Part shown: one piece after another, positions 1 to 9,013 of the stretch
How the letters are laid out: each line of letters begins with the position of its first letter
Position numbering within the stretch: position 1 is the first letter of the stretch
Source: Streptomyces xylophagus
GTDB lineage: Bacteria; Actinomycetota; Actinomycetes; Streptomycetales; Streptomycetaceae
Direction of reading: 5' to 3'
DNA length: 64,000 bases
Assembly (NCBI RefSeq): GCF_000716435.1
Contig: NZ_JNWO01000004.1
Span: 248,001 to 312,000, forward strand
Notes under the pieces: model-generated
Database searches by the model: none
Told to the model about the DNA's origin: nothing
What the model saw: the letters and a program-made list of their open reading frames with translations, nothing else
Program-made: the position numbers and the translations under genes

Positions 1-2
1 AG

Positions 3-425
3 CGGGTGCTGGGCAGTTGGGAACGGGTGCCGAGCACCTCACTGGACTGCGTCCGCAAGGACGACGCCTCCGCCCCTGTCACGCGCTGCGAACTCGACTC
101 CACGGACAAGGTGTTGGACAAGGTCGCCGAACTCCCCGGCGCCCTCGGCTACAGCGAGGTCACCCTCGCGAAAGGACACAAGGGCCTGCGCCCGGTCCCC
201 CTCGACGGCGCACCGGCCTCCGTCTCGGACATCGAGTACGGCAAGAGCGAGTACCCGTACCGGGGCGTCGAGTACGCCTACACCTACGGCCGCCCGTCGG
301 CCGGCTCCCTCGCCGAGAGCTTCCTCGCCTACGTCTCCCAGGGCACCGGCGAGAACGTCATCCGCGCCCACGGCCACCTGCCGTGCTCGGCCACCCAGTC
401 GACGGGGCTGTGCGAGGACGACTGA
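3..425 (+). CDS. C-terminal part of a PstS-like substrate-binding protein (5' truncated by window)
   Basis: The open frame enters from the left edge and stops at 423-425, so only about 140 C-terminal residues are visible. They look like the end of a periplasmic-binding (PstS-type) fold: a segment with AYTYGRP, then SFLAYV, then a GTGEN motif before a short Cys-containing tail (HLPCS..STGLCEDD). In this family the C-terminal lobe ends with a 'FL.YV.S..GQ' type helix. The N-terminus, any signal peptide and possible fusion partners lie outside the window, so the full architecture cannot be stated. Family call is by resemblance only. Confidence 0.5.
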   Translation, partial: RVLGSWERVPSTSLDCVRKDDASAPVTRCELDSTDKVLDKVAELPGALGYSEVTLAKGHKGLRPVPLDGAPASVSDIEYGKSEYPYRGVEYAYTYGRPSAGSLAESFLAYVSQGTGENVIRAHGHLPCSATQSTGLCEDD

Positions 426-460
426 GACGCGGAGCCCGTCCGCGTCGCGAAAGACGTGCT

Positions 461-495
461 CCCCTCCCCTCCCCTCCCCTCACCTCACCTCACCT
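461..495. repeat. Pyrimidine-rich pentanucleotide tandem repeat
   Basis: Four copies of CCCCT are followed by three copies of CACCT, giving an uninterrupted C/T-rich strand between two convergent genes. The second repeat type overlaps the last codons and stop of the SLATT gene on the minus strand. Slippage here would change the C-terminal tail of that protein. Confidence 0.8.
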
Positions 496-1203
496 CGGCT
501 CCGGCGGCCGCTGCCGCGGCATGTTCGGCCGGCTGCCGCCCCCGCCCGACCCCGGCGGCTGCGGGAACCTGCCCTGGACGACCGCCCCCTCCGGCCGGAC
601 CCCGGACGCCCCCGCCGACTGGATGCCCAGCGGCGCCGACCCGGTCCGGAACTCCACCATCCAGTCGGACGTCTCCATCCGCACCAGCTCCGTCACGTCC
701 TCCGAGAACCGTCGCAGCACCGCCAGACACCGGTCCGCGGCCTCGCTCGCCGTGCCCTCCGCCGGTCCCAGGAACTCCCGGACGCCCTCCGACGCCCAGT
801 CGAACTGGAGCACCTGAAGACGCCGCTGCACGGCCTGCGCCGTAGCCACGTCCCTTATCCACCCGGACGTCATCCCGAAGAACCGGTCCCCGGCCACGCA
901 CGCGGCCCCCAGCAGCAGCGCCAGATAGCCCCAGGCGGCCAGCCCCGCCACCGCCCCGGTCAGGTCCAGCAGCGGCAGCGCGGCCCCCGCCACCCCGCCC
1001 AGCGCAGCGCCCGCGCGCAGCGCCCGCGCCCCGCGCCGCTTCCACACCCGGTCGGCGAGATACCAGGCCGCCGTCTCCAGCGCCCCGCGCTCCACCCACC
1101 GGTAGAGCTCGTCCAGCCGGGCCGCGGGCTCGCCCCAGTCCCCGAGCGGAAACGTCCGCCCGGCCAGATCGCCACCCTCGGGCTGAATCTCCGGCTGACC
1201 CAC
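490..1203 (-). CDS. SLATT-domain two-TM membrane protein
   Basis: A 237-aa protein. After a short N-terminus it has an amphipathic segment (ELYRWVERGALETAAWYL), two adjacent hydrophobic segments separated by a short turn, then a charged cytoplasmic helix (RRLQVLQFDWASEGV) and a Pro/Gly-rich tail. This is the layout of the SLATT family (SMODS- and SLOG-associated two-TM proteins). GTG at 1203 is chosen because an AAGGGAG ribosome site lies just upstream; the open frame continues to 1266 without a better signal. It is divergent from ybaB-recR. SLATT proteins are pore-forming effectors in some nucleotide-signalling immune systems, but no cyclase or SLOG partner is adjacent, so a role in defence is not supported here. 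Confidence 0.7.
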   Translation of the reverse strand: MGQPEIQPEGGDLAGRTFPLGDWGEPAARLDELYRWVERGALETAAWYLADRVWKRRGARALRAGAALGGVAGAALPLLDLTGAVAGLAAWGYLALLLGAACVAGDRFFGMTSGWIRDVATAQAVQRRLQVLQFDWASEGVREFLGPAEGTASEAADRCLAVLRRFSEDVTELVRMETSDWMVEFRTGSAPLGIQSAGASGVRPEGAVVQGRFPQPPGSGGGGSRPNMPRQRPPEPR

Positions 1204-1479
1204 CCGGCACTCCCTTACGTCGTGTGACACCTGATGCTGATGTGCCGGACCCTTCCTACCGCCCAATGGGTGGCGAAGAAGCAGGATTCACCACTTTTCC
1301 GCCCGGAAGTGGGTCTTGATCAGGTATAGGACACGGTGACGACTCACTCGAAAGAGTGCTGAAGCGATGACTGCCCGGACCACGTAGGCTCGTGCCGAGC
1401 GGGGGAAACCGCGCCCATACAGCCGTATCGACGAAGCCGTATCCATGACTGACAGCCCGTACGAAACCAGGAGCTGATC

Positions 1480-1824
1480 GTGATTCCCGGTGGTGGCCAG
1501 CCCAATATGCAGCAGCTGCTCCAGCAGGCCCAGAAGATGCAGCAGGACCTGGCGAACGCGCAGGAGGAGCTGGCGCGGACCGAGGTCGACGGACAGGCGG
1601 GCGGCGGCCTGGTGAAGGCCACCGTCACCGGCGCCGGCGAGCTGCGCGCGCTGAAGATCGACCCGAAGGCGGTCGACCCGGACGACACCGAGACGCTCGC
1701 GGATCTGATCGTCGCGGCCGTCCAGGCGGCCAACGAGAACGCGCAGACCCTCCAGCAGCAGAAGCTCGGCCCGCTGGCCCAGGGACTGGGCGGCGGCAGC
1801 GGTATCCCCGGTCTGCCTTTCTAA
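1480..1824 (+). CDS. YbaB/EbfC family nucleoid-associated protein
   Basis: 114-aa DNA-binding protein of the YbaB/EbfC family. The N-terminal helix is Gln/Met-rich ([22 protein letters not shown]), followed by the family core ([13 protein letters not shown]) and a C-terminal helix with [13 protein letters not shown]. YbaB proteins form dimers that bind DNA with little sequence preference. GTG at 1480 follows a CCAGGAGCT ribosome site. The gene sits 69 bp upstream of recR, the usual ybaB-recR pairing in bacteria, and transcription of both from the region after 1267 is likely. Confidence 0.93.
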   Translation: MIPGGGQPNMQQLLQQAQKMQQDLANAQEELARTEVDGQAGGGLVKATVTGAGELRALKIDPKAVDPDDTETLADLIVAAVQAANENAQTLQQQKLGPLAQGLGGGSGIPGLPF

Positions 1825-1893
1825 GACGGCCCGCGGCCAACTACGGTACGTACGTACCTCCCGCACTTACTCCGAGGAAGGGCAGGCAGTCCG

Positions 1894-2493
1894 TTGTACG
1901 AAGGCGTGGTCCAGGACCTCATCGACGAGCTGGGGCGACTCCCCGGCGTCGGTCCCAAGAGCGCGCAGCGGATCGCCTTCCACATCCTGCAGGCGGAGCC
2001 GACGGACGTCCGCCGGCTCGCGCAGTGCCTGATGGAGGTCAAGGCGAAGGTCCGCTTCTGCGCGACCTGCGGAAATGTTGCGCAGGAAGAGCTGTGCGGT
2101 ATCTGCCGCGACCCGCGCCGCGACCTCTCGGTCATCTGCGTGGTCGAGGAGCCGAAGGACGTCGTGGCCGTCGAGCGCACCCGCGAGTTCCGGGGCAAGT
2201 ACCACGTCCTGGGCGGCGCGATCAGCCCGATCGAAGGTGTCGGACCCGACGACCTGCGTATACGAGAACTTCTCGCGCGGTTGGCCGACGGTACGGTCAC
2301 GGAACTGATCCTTGCCACGGACCCGAATCTGGAAGGCGAGGCCACGGCCACGTACCTCGCCCGCATGATCAAGCCCATGGGCCTCAAGGTCACCCGCCTG
2401 GCCAGCGGCCTCCCGGTGGGCGGCGACCTGGAATACGCGGACGAGGTGACCCTCGGCCGCGCCTTCGAGGGGAGACGACTCCTAGATGTCTGA
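1894..2493 (+). CDS. recR: Recombination protein RecR
   Basis: 199-aa RecR, which works with RecF and RecO to load RecA at single-strand gaps. Visible elements in order: N-terminal helix-hairpin-helix ([18 protein letters not shown]), the four-Cys zinc finger (CATCGN...CGICRD), and a Toprim domain starting at [15 protein letters not shown] and ending with the [18 protein letters not shown] signature. Length is normal for the family. The start is TTG at 1894, preceded by GAGGAAGGGCAG. The stop overlaps the start of the DUF5063 gene by 8 bp, so the two are probably translationally coupled. Confidence 0.97.
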   Translation: MYEGVVQDLIDELGRLPGVGPKSAQRIAFHILQAEPTDVRRLAQCLMEVKAKVRFCATCGNVAQEELCGICRDPRRDLSVICVVEEPKDVVAVERTREFRGKYHVLGGAISPIEGVGPDDLRIRELLARLADGTVTELILATDPNLEGEATATYLARMIKPMGLKVTRLASGLPVGGDLEYADEVTLGRAFEGRRLLDV

Positions 2494-3148
2494 CGCCACG
2501 CTGCATGCCACCGCACAGGACCCGGACGACTTCGCGGTCCAGATCGCGGACCAGGTCGAGAGCTTCCTGGTGGCCGTGTCGGAGGTAGCGAAGGGCGAGG
2601 ACCCCGACTCGGCGGTCCCCTTCCTCCTCCTGGAGGTGTCCCAACTCCTCCTGGCGGGCGGCCGTTTGGGCGCGCACGAGGACATCGTCCCGGACGAGCG
2701 CTACGAGCCCGACCTGGGCCCGGAGCCGGACGTGGACGAGCTCCGCGAGCGCTTCGCGGTGATGCTGGAGCCGATCGACGTGTACTCGGAGGTCTTCGAC
2801 CCCTACGAGCCGCGCAAGGCCCCGGTACCGGCGCGCATCTCCGACGACCTCGCCGACCTCATCACCGACCTCCGCCACGGCATGGCCCACTACCGCGCGG
2901 GCCGCACCACGGAGGCCCTGTGGTGGTGGCAGTTCTCCTACTTCTCCAACTGGGGCTCCACGGCGTCCGCCACCCTGCGCGCCCTCCAGTCGGTGGTCGC
3001 GCATGTGCGGCTGAACCAGCCCCTCGCCGAACTCGACGGCCTGGACACGGACCAGAGCGTCATGGGCGACGAGACCCTCGAGTTCGAGGCCGGCAAGGTG
3101 ATGGTGGAGGAGATCGCGGGGCCGCTGGGGATCAGGCCGGTGAAGTAG
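2486..3148 (+). CDS. DUF5063 family protein
   Basis: 220-aa soluble acidic protein that starts inside the recR stop region. Characteristic segments are an N-terminal helix ([22 protein letters not shown]), a middle part with [20 protein letters not shown], and a Trp-rich segment ([18 protein letters not shown]). The recR-DUF5063 order is conserved in Streptomyces. No catalytic motif is visible, and the function is unknown. A link to recombination repair is suggested only by position. Confidence 0.85.
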   Translation: MSDATLHATAQDPDDFAVQIADQVESFLVAVSEVAKGEDPDSAVPFLLLEVSQLLLAGGRLGAHEDIVPDERYEPDLGPEPDVDELRERFAVMLEPIDVYSEVFDPYEPRKAPVPARISDDLADLITDLRHGMAHYRAGRTTEALWWWQFSYFSNWGSTASATLRALQSVVAHVRLNQPLAELDGLDTDQSVMGDETLEFEAGKVMVEEIAGPLGIRPVK

Positions 3149-3295
3149 GCCGGTCGTCGGCCCGGTCAGGTCGGCCTGCCTGTTGAACGGCTCGGCCCGC
3201 TGCGACGTACCAGTTGCTGCGGGCCGTATCGGGCCGTCAGGACGTGTCGCCGGTGCGCGGTATATCGGTGACCAGAGGGGGGCCGGACAATTTCA

Positions 3296-4477
3296 GTGGA
3301 TGCGAGCCGTCCGGCCGGCAGTGCTCTCGACCTGGCCACTCCGCCCGGCCGCGAGGGGACGGAAAGCGGAGCGCCTGTCCGTCGGCAAGTGCTGGGCCTG
3401 GACGGTCTGCGCGGCCTGGCGGCGCTCTATGTAGTCCTGTTCCACTGCTGGTTGTACACCTTCCCTGGTTACCCGAACAGTTCGGCGCCTCCATGGCTGG
3501 ACGGCTTGATGTTCGGGCGTCTTGCCGTCGTCTTCTTTCTGGTGCTGTCCGGGTTCTCCCTGGCGATCTCCCCGGCGCGGCACGGTTGGCGGTCGGGCGG
3601 TGTCGGCCAGTTCCTGCGGCGGCGCGCTTGGCGCATCCTGCCCCCGTATTGGGCGGCGCTTATCCTGAGCCTGCTCATTTCATGGTTCTTGGTGCCTGCT
3701 TCGCATTTCGGGCCACCGACCGGCATGACGGTACTGGTCTATGGCCTCGTCACCCAGGACATGATTACCGCTCCGACACCGAACGGTGCGTTCTGGTCGA
3801 TCGGGGTGGAGTCCGAGCTCTATCTGCTCTTTCCCCTTTTTCTGTTTGTCCGCCGACGGTGGGGTGCCGCGGTACTGGCCCTGTGCGTGACGCTTCCGGT
3901 GGTCGCTCTTGGGCTGATGGCGGCCGGTGCGTCACCCGTGGAGGGCGACAACTGGCTCGCCCCGCATCTCGCCCCGGTGTTCGCCGCCGGTGTGATAGGC
4001 GCAGGGGTCATCAGTGCGTCGGACCGGGTCCGGCGGCTGCCCTGGGGCTGGCTCGCCGTCCTCGCCGCCCTGCCCGTCCTGGTTCTCGGTGTTGTCCAGG
4101 GCTCCGTCTGGACGGTGAACCACTATTTCTGGGTAGATCTCGCCATCGCGCCGGCCATGACGATGGTGCTGGCCGCGGTCGCCACGGGTAAACCCGCCTT
4201 CCTCGTACGGCTGTTGACCACGGGCCCTGTTCGGGGCCTCGGCAATTTCTCCTACAGCCTCTACCTGATTCATCTGCCGATCGTCCTGGTGGTCATTCGC
4301 CGAATAGCCCCGCACTTTGTGTCACCCGGGCTGCCCGCATTCGCGTTCACGCTCGCCCTGGGTCTTCCGGTTTCGCTGTGCGGGGCCTGGCTGTTTTCCA
4401 AGATCTTTGAGCTGCCGTTCAAAAAGCACAGGTCCTGGAAGTCTTTGATGGCGCGGGGAACCGACATCACCGTGTGA
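3296..4477 (+). CDS. Acyltransferase family 3 (OafA/YrhL-type) membrane protein
   Basis: 393-aa integral membrane protein of the acyltransferase-3 family, which transfers acyl groups to sugars or lipids at the cell surface. It shows the family entry motif (GLDGLRGLAALYVVLFHCW), FFLVLSGFSL, and RRAWRILPPYW, then about nine more hydrophobic segments, with SIGVESELYLLFPLFLF in the middle. GTG at 3296 gives this start; an AGAGGGGGG tract lies upstream. The stop codon directly abuts the stop of the convergent lipoprotein gene, leaving no room for a terminator between them. The substrate cannot be read from sequence. Its position between DUF5063 and the ask region looks like a strain-specific insertion. 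Confidence 0.88.
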   Translation: MDASRPAGSALDLATPPGREGTESGAPVRRQVLGLDGLRGLAALYVVLFHCWLYTFPGYPNSSAPPWLDGLMFGRLAVVFFLVLSGFSLAISPARHGWRSGGVGQFLRRRAWRILPPYWAALILSLLISWFLVPASHFGPPTGMTVLVYGLVTQDMITAPTPNGAFWSIGVESELYLLFPLFLFVRRRWGAAVLALCVTLPVVALGLMAAGASPVEGDNWLAPHLAPVFAAGVIGAGVISASDRVRRLPWGWLAVLAALPVLVLGVVQGSVWTVNHYFWVDLAIAPAMTMVLAAVATGKPAFLVRLLTTGPVRGLGNFSYSLYLIHLPIVLVVIRRIAPHFVSPGLPAFAFTLALGLPVSLCGAWLFSKIFELPFKKHRSWKSLMARGTDITV

Positions 4478-5047
4478 TCAGGTGGTGGGTGCGGCCGTCG
4501 CGGTGGATTTCTGTCCGGCGGGAGTGACGGCGTACCACTCCTTGTCCTTCCCCTGGCCGTTCGCCTGTCCGGCCTCTGTGTCGCCGACGTACCGATAGAG
4601 CGGCCAGCCGGCAAGGGTCAGCTGCGTCTCGCCGTTCCGGTGGACCGTACCGAGGAGGCTCTGCTCAACTCCCGAAGTCTGCACGGATTCCGGGACGATG
4701 ACAGGTATCCACGTCTTCGTGCACGCACCGGAGCACGTCCACTTCGAGGGATTCGGCTCGTCCTTGTCGTAGCGGTAGAGGACGAGACCCTTGTCGTCGG
4801 TGACCACGATGCCCATGCCGTTCACCGCCCTGGCCGTCACGGATGTGGTCGTGGCGGACTGTCCCGTCCCGGAGCTGCCGGTGTCTGCAGCGGCCGACGC
4901 GGAAGGCGCGGAAGGCGCGGGAGCCGACGAGGTCGGCGCCGGCGGGGCCGCGCTCGTGGCGCTCGTGCCGGTCGAGGAGCCGCATGCCCCCAGCAGGAAC
5001 GCGGAAGCGAGCCCTAGGACCAGGTTCGGGACGATGCGTCGCGGCAT
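4478..5047 (-). CDS. Secreted lipoprotein with two Yx(FWY)xxD-type repeats
   Basis: 189-aa lipoprotein. A signal peptide ends in the lipobox LLGACG, so the mature protein would be anchored at the Cys. A Ser/Ala/Pro-rich linker follows, then a domain with LVLYRYDKDEPNPSKWTCSGACTKTWIPV and later PLYRYVGDTEAGQANGQG, which are the repeated motifs of COG4315 lipoproteins. A Cys pair (CSGAC) is typical of the family. The ATG at 5047 has GAAGGG upstream. Function is unknown. The gene converges tail-to-tail with the acyltransferase gene. Confidence 0.82.
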   Translation of the reverse strand: MPRRIVPNLVLGLASAFLLGACGSSTGTSATSAAPPAPTSSAPAPSAPSASAAADTGSSGTGQSATTTSVTARAVNGMGIVVTDDKGLVLYRYDKDEPNPSKWTCSGACTKTWIPVIVPESVQTSGVEQSLLGTVHRNGETQLTLAGWPLYRYVGDTEAGQANGQGKDKEWYAVTPAGQKSTATAAPTT

Positions 5048-5214
5048 CAAGAAATCGCCCTTCGTCGGGAGTCGCAGCTGCTTGCTCCTGCTAGTACGGC
5101 GGCAGACTCCCGCCCTCTCAGCCGCCGGTGTCCCATGACGCAGTCTTGACCATCGTCGTACCCGCTCCACCTCGGCACTCCGGCAACTCGCACGAACATC
5201 CACGGGAGTTGGGA

Positions 5215-5934
5215 TCACAGCCCCCACACCCCTTTCCCCACCGCCGTCACCCCACCGGCCAACGCCAGCGACAACACCAGCACCCGGGCCCGCCGTTCGG
5301 GTATCCGCCCCGCGAGCCCCCGCCCGATCACCCCGCCCACACCCATCGCGGCGACGACCGCGACCCATCGCGCCCCGCTCAACGACGGCACCCCGTTCGC
5401 CGCGATCGAGAACGCGTTGACGACGACGCCGTAGAACTGCGCGTTGGGCACGAACTCCCGTACCGTCCAACCCGCGTTGACCGCGTAGAGGGAGATGGGC
5501 GGGCCGCCGACCCCCGCCGCCGCGTTCATGAAACCGCCCGCCGCTCCCGCCGCCACCGCGCCCCTCGTGCCGCGCAGGGCCGGGACGCGGGCGCCGCGCA
5601 TCACCAGCAGGACGGCGACCGTCACCAAGCCGCCCATGACCAACAGGAGGACGGGTGGGGGGAGTTGGCGGGTCATCCACGCCCCCGCCGGTACTGTGCA
5701 GACCGCCGCCGCGCACAGGGGCACCATCGCGCGTGCCCGTACCTGCCGCCAGCCGCCTGCCAGGCCCACGACGCTGATCGCACCGGCGGCGCAGTTGGCG
5801 AGGACGACGCCCTCCGTCGGGCCCAGCAGCAGCACGAGGGCCGGTACGGCGACCAGGGCGAAGCCCATGCCCGTGAGCCACTGGACGGAGGAGCCCAGCA
5901 GGACGATTCCGCCGAGCAGCAGGTCGGTGGTCAT
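5215..5934 (-). CDS. TauE/SafE family sulfite-exporter-like permease
   Basis: 239-aa protein with about eight hydrophobic segments. It has the internal duplication typical of TauE/SafE permeases: GSSVQWLTGMGFALVAVP in the first half and GFMNAAAGVGGPPISLY in the second. Members export or import sulfonates, sulfite or related organic anions. It is monocistronic here: 168 bp separate it from the start of the downstream lipoprotein gene. Substrate is not predictable. Confidence 0.88.
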   Translation of the reverse strand: MTTDLLLGGIVLLGSSVQWLTGMGFALVAVPALVLLLGPTEGVVLANCAAGAISVVGLAGGWRQVRARAMVPLCAAAVCTVPAGAWMTRQLPPPVLLLVMGGLVTVAVLLVMRGARVPALRGTRGAVAAGAAGGFMNAAAGVGGPPISLYAVNAGWTVREFVPNAQFYGVVVNAFSIAANGVPSLSGARWVAVVAAMGVGGVIGRGLAGRIPERRARVLVLSLALAGGVTAVGKGVWGL

Positions 5935-6081
5935 GGGCCGACATCATTCAGTGGCCATGGTGTAGTCCGCTACACCCTCGCTTCGGGACCGTGCTCCCTC
6001 GTCGCGGACCTGCGGAAACGGGATCGTTGAACTCGTCAGCCGGTGAACGAGCCACCGGCCCCGATCCCGAAGGTGCCCGTC

Positions 6082-6273
6082 ATGAAGAACTTCCTCTCCT
6101 CCAAGCCCGTCCTCTGGTTCCTCTTCCTGTTCAACCTGGCCGTCGCCGCGGTCGCACCCTTCGTGGTCGACGGAACGCAGGGCGTGATGACCGCCGTGGG
6201 GATGGGTGTCGTGTCGCTGGGAGCCGGGGTCAGTCTCGTCCGGGACCGTGGTCAGGCGGCCACAGCGCGTTAA
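6082..6273 (+). CDS. Small one- or two-TM hypothetical protein
   Basis: 63-aa protein beginning MKNFLSSKPVLWFLFLF, with one hydrophobic segment near the N-terminus and a second weaker one (GVMTAVGMGVVSLGAGVSLV). The ATG at 6082 has GAAGG upstream at good spacing; the open frame extends to 6043 but that start has a poorer signal. No recognised domain. It lies between the permease and the NTF2-like secreted protein and is probably expressed on its own. Confidence 0.6.
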   Translation: MKNFLSSKPVLWFLFLFNLAVAAVAPFVVDGTQGVMTAVGMGVVSLGAGVSLVRDRGQAATAR

Positions 6274-6378
6274 TTGGAGCCGTCCTTGCCGACCCCTGTA
6301 CGTCCGCTGCACGGGCCCTAACCAGCGAAAAGCGAGTCTTGAGTCATCCCAAAGAGCACCAGTACAACTGGAGTTGAG

Positions 6379-6879
6379 ATGACCCGCCGGTCCATGAGCA
6401 AGCGTGCAGCCGTCGTCACCGTCACCACCGTCCTGGCCCTCGGCACCCTCGGCACCGTCGCCGCGACCGCCGGGCCCCAGAAGGACGCCAAGCCCAGCAA
6501 GAAGCAGATAGCCGCCCTCTTCGACGGCTGGAACGCAGCGCTGCAGACCGGTGACCCGAAGAAGGTCGCGAACCGGTACGCGCCGGACGCCGTGCTGCTG
6601 CCCACCGTGTCCAACGAGATCCGCACCGACCGTGCCGAGATCGTCGACTACTTCGAGCACTTCCTGCCGAACAAGCCGGTCGCGAAGAAGGTCGAGACGT
6701 ACATCAACGTCCTCGACAGCAACTCGGCCATCGACGCGGGTGCCTACGACATCACGCTCACCGACCCGAAGACCGGCAAGAAGCGTGTGGTGGAGGCCCG
6801 TTACACCTACGAGTACGAGAAGCGCGACGGCAAGTGGCTGATCGTCAACCACCACTCCTCGGTGATGCCCGAAGGGTGA
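6379..6879 (+). CDS. Secreted SnoaL/NTF2-like (SgcJ/EcaC, DUF4440-type) protein
   Basis: 166-aa protein with an N-terminal signal peptide (positive MTRRSMSKR, then a hydrophobic stretch ending near AATAGP). The mature part has an NTF2-like fold pattern: IAALFDGWNAALQTGDPKKVANRYAPDAVLLP, then IVDYFEHFLPNKP, and a C-terminal strand pair ending EYEKRDGKWLIVNHHSS. Family members bind small hydrophobic ligands or act as scaffolds. Its last 35 bp overlap, on the opposite strand, the end of the histidine kinase gene. No partner gene suggests a pathway. Confidence 0.8.
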   Translation: MTRRSMSKRAAVVTVTTVLALGTLGTVAATAGPQKDAKPSKKQIAALFDGWNAALQTGDPKKVANRYAPDAVLLPTVSNEIRTDRAEIVDYFEHFLPNKPVAKKVETYINVLDSNSAIDAGAYDITLTDPKTGKKRVVEARYTYEYEKRDGKWLIVNHHSSVMPEG

Positions 6880-8134
6880 TGACCACCGACAGCCCGCTTC
6901 CGGGCGCGTCCCGCAGGGTCACCGTTCCGCCGTCGTCCGTCACCAACTGGCGTACGACGGCGAGGCCCAGGCCCGAACCGGAGCGCCCGGTGAGGCCCTG
7001 ACCGCGCCAGAAGCGGTCGAAGGCGCGGGACTTCTCCGCGTCGGACATGCCGGGCCCCTCGTCCGCCACCGTCAACTCGACCTCGTCGCCCCGTGATTCC
7101 GACCGCACGGTGATCGTCGCGCCGTCCGGTGACACCTCCAGGGCGTTCGACAGCACGTTGTCCAGGACCTGTTCGAGATGACCGGGACTGGCCAGCACGA
7201 GCGGCCGGCCGTCGACAACACTCCCCCTGAGCGCGATGTGGACTCCGCGCTCGTCGGCGGCCGGTCTCCACACCGACAGGCGCTCGGCCACGATCTCCTT
7301 CAGCGCCAGCGGTTCCGCCGCCGTCACCTTCGCCTCGGCCCGCGCCAGCACCAGCAGGCCGTTGACGAGGCGGCTCATCCGGACCACCTCGGCCGTCGCC
7401 TGTTCCACGTCCTCGCGCACGAACTCGTCGTCCGTGCCGTCCGCGATGTTGTCCAGCGAGAGCCTCAACGCCGTGAGCGGGGTGCGGAGTTGGTGGGAGG
7501 CGTCGGCGACGAAGATGCGCTGCGAGGCGATCAGGGTGTCGAGGCGTTCGGCGCCCTGGTTCAGCGTGCGGGCGAGTGTCTGCGTCTCGTGCGGGCCGGT
7601 CACGGGGGAGCGGGCCGTGAGATCGCCGTCGCTGAACTTGCTCGCCATGTCGTTGAGTTGGCGCAGCGGACGGGTCAGGCGCCGGGCCACGAGCGCGCCC
7701 AGGCCGGCCGCCACCGCCAGGACCGCGAGGGCGAGGATCGCGCGGAAACCCCAGATCTGCACCAGGCGCCGGGTCAGGTCGGAGGTCGGGTACGAGATGC
7801 GTACGGCGCCGACGGTGCGGCCGTCGCGTTTCGCCGGCTCCGTCACCTCCAGGGCCCCGTCGCCCCAGTGCGTCGCGGTCTTCGCCTGCGCGGCGGGCAG
7901 TACCTCGGCGGTGCCGGGGGTCTCCTGCGCGTACGCCACCACCATGCGGTCCAGCGCGGCCCGCGAGGCGGCGTCGCCGCTCAGCAGCAGGGCCATCGTC
8001 CTGGCCTCGCGCTGCACGGACTGCTCGGTGTCGCCCCGGAGTTGGGCGGTCAGCGTGAAGGCGACGGGCACGGTGAACGCCGTCAGCGCCACGGCCACGA
8101 GCAGGACGTAGCTGACGATCAGTTGCCGGATCAT
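6845..8134 (-). CDS. Two-component sensor histidine kinase
   Basis: 429-aa membrane kinase, partner of the OmpR-type regulator just upstream. Order: TM1 (residues about 5-30), an extracytoplasmic domain to about 120, TM2 (about 128-150), HAMP (RRLTRPLRQLNDMASKFSDGDL), HisKA with the phospho-acceptor His214 in DASHQLRTPLTAL, then HATPase with the N box (NVLSNALE), DEGPGM and GSGLGLAVV. Its ATG overlaps the regulator stop (ATGA), so the two are coupled. The C-terminal codons overlap the convergent NTF2-like gene. The signal sensed is unknown; the sensor domain has no motif I recognise. Confidence 0.94.
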   Translation of the reverse strand: MIRQLIVSYVLLVAVALTAFTVPVAFTLTAQLRGDTEQSVQREARTMALLLSGDAASRAALDRMVVAYAQETPGTAEVLPAAQAKTATHWGDGALEVTEPAKRDGRTVGAVRISYPTSDLTRRLVQIWGFRAILALAVLAVAAGLGALVARRLTRPLRQLNDMASKFSDGDLTARSPVTGPHETQTLARTLNQGAERLDTLIASQRIFVADASHQLRTPLTALRLSLDNIADGTDDEFVREDVEQATAEVVRMSRLVNGLLVLARAEAKVTAAEPLALKEIVAERLSVWRPAADERGVHIALRGSVVDGRPLVLASPGHLEQVLDNVLSNALEVSPDGATITVRSESRGDEVELTVADEGPGMSDAEKSRAFDRFWRGQGLTGRSGSGLGLAVVRQLVTDDGGTVTLRDAPGSGLSVVITLRASPRSGG

Positions 8135-8826
8135 GAGGGAGACGCGCCGTCCGTGATCTCCAGGCGGAAACCGACTCCCCGTACCGCCTCGATCGTGATC
8201 GCGCCCGCCAACTTCCGCCGCAGCGCCGCCACATGGACGTCGAGCGTCTTCGTCGGGCCGAACCAGTTCGCGTCCCAGACCGCTTCCATGATCTGCTCGC
8301 GCGACATCAGCGCGCCCGGCTCCTCGGTGAGGAACGACAGCAGGTCGTACTCCTTCGGAGCGAGCGGGACCTCCTCGCCGTCGAGGCGGACGCGGGCGGC
8401 CTTGCGGTCGATGGTGAGGCGGGTGCCGTAGGCGTCGGGGCCGGCCGCTTCCGAGACCCCGCGAGGCTGTGCGCGGCGCATCACCGCCCTTATGCGGGCG
8501 ATGACCTCCCGTACCCCGAACGGTTTTGAGACGTAGTCGTCCGCGCCCAGCTCCAGGCCGACCACCCGGTCCGTCTCGTCGCTGCGCGCGCTGATCACGA
8601 TGATCGGCACGTCGCCGCGGGCGCGCAGCGCCTTGCACACGTCGAGGCCGTCGGTGTCGGGCAGGCCGAGGTCGAGGAGGACGACGTCGTAGGGGTCCTT
8701 GTGGCTCAGCGCCGCGCCGCCCGTGGTGACCCAGTCGACCTCGAAGCCGTAGCGCAGCAGGCCGCGTCGTAGCGACTCGGCCACGGGTTCATCGTCTTCC
8801 ACCAGGAGTACGCGCACACCGCGCAC
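8131..8826 (-). CDS. OmpR/PhoB-family response regulator
   Basis: 231-aa response regulator. The receiver domain has the acidic pocket (VEDDE), phospho-acceptor Asp in VVLLDLGLPDTDG, the Thr/Ser position in VISARSDE and the conserved Lys in VSKPFG. The C-terminal winged helix (about 130-225) shows LAPKEYDLLSFLTEEPGALMSREQIMEAVW and the DVHVAALRRKL recognition helix. GTG at 8826 is the first start; GTG at 8817 is equally possible. It is the first gene of a two-gene operon with the kinase. The AT-rich region 8827-8870 probably holds its promoter. Confidence 0.95.
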   Translation of the reverse strand: MRGVRVLLVEDDEPVAESLRRGLLRYGFEVDWVTTGGAALSHKDPYDVVLLDLGLPDTDGLDVCKALRARGDVPIIVISARSDETDRVVGLELGADDYVSKPFGVREVIARIRAVMRRAQPRGVSEAAGPDAYGTRLTIDRKAARVRLDGEEVPLAPKEYDLLSFLTEEPGALMSREQIMEAVWDANWFGPTKTLDVHVAALRRKLAGAITIEAVRGVGFRLEITDGASPS

Positions 8827-9013
8827 CTTAATGCTTGAAACTTAATTCACAGGCGTGACTTGTGACGCTCGGCACTTTTCCCGCACCCCGTAAGTGGGCA
8901 TGCGCTGACCTGGGCGTCCGAAGCTTCCGAATCTCACGATGCGATACCGCGGAAGCGAATTTCGGGTGCTCGTTAAACTGAGCCGACACACCAGGACTGA
9001 GCGAGGAGCGCAC

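Noticed and set aside
490..1203. SLATT protein as part of a CBASS-like immune system
   Set aside because: No nucleotide cyclase, SLOG or SMODS gene is adjacent, and the setting beside ybaB-recR is a conserved chromosomal one.
1267..1479. Possible SRP (4.5S) RNA gene upstream of ybaB
   Set aside because: The conserved SRP RNA apical-loop core is not present in the region.
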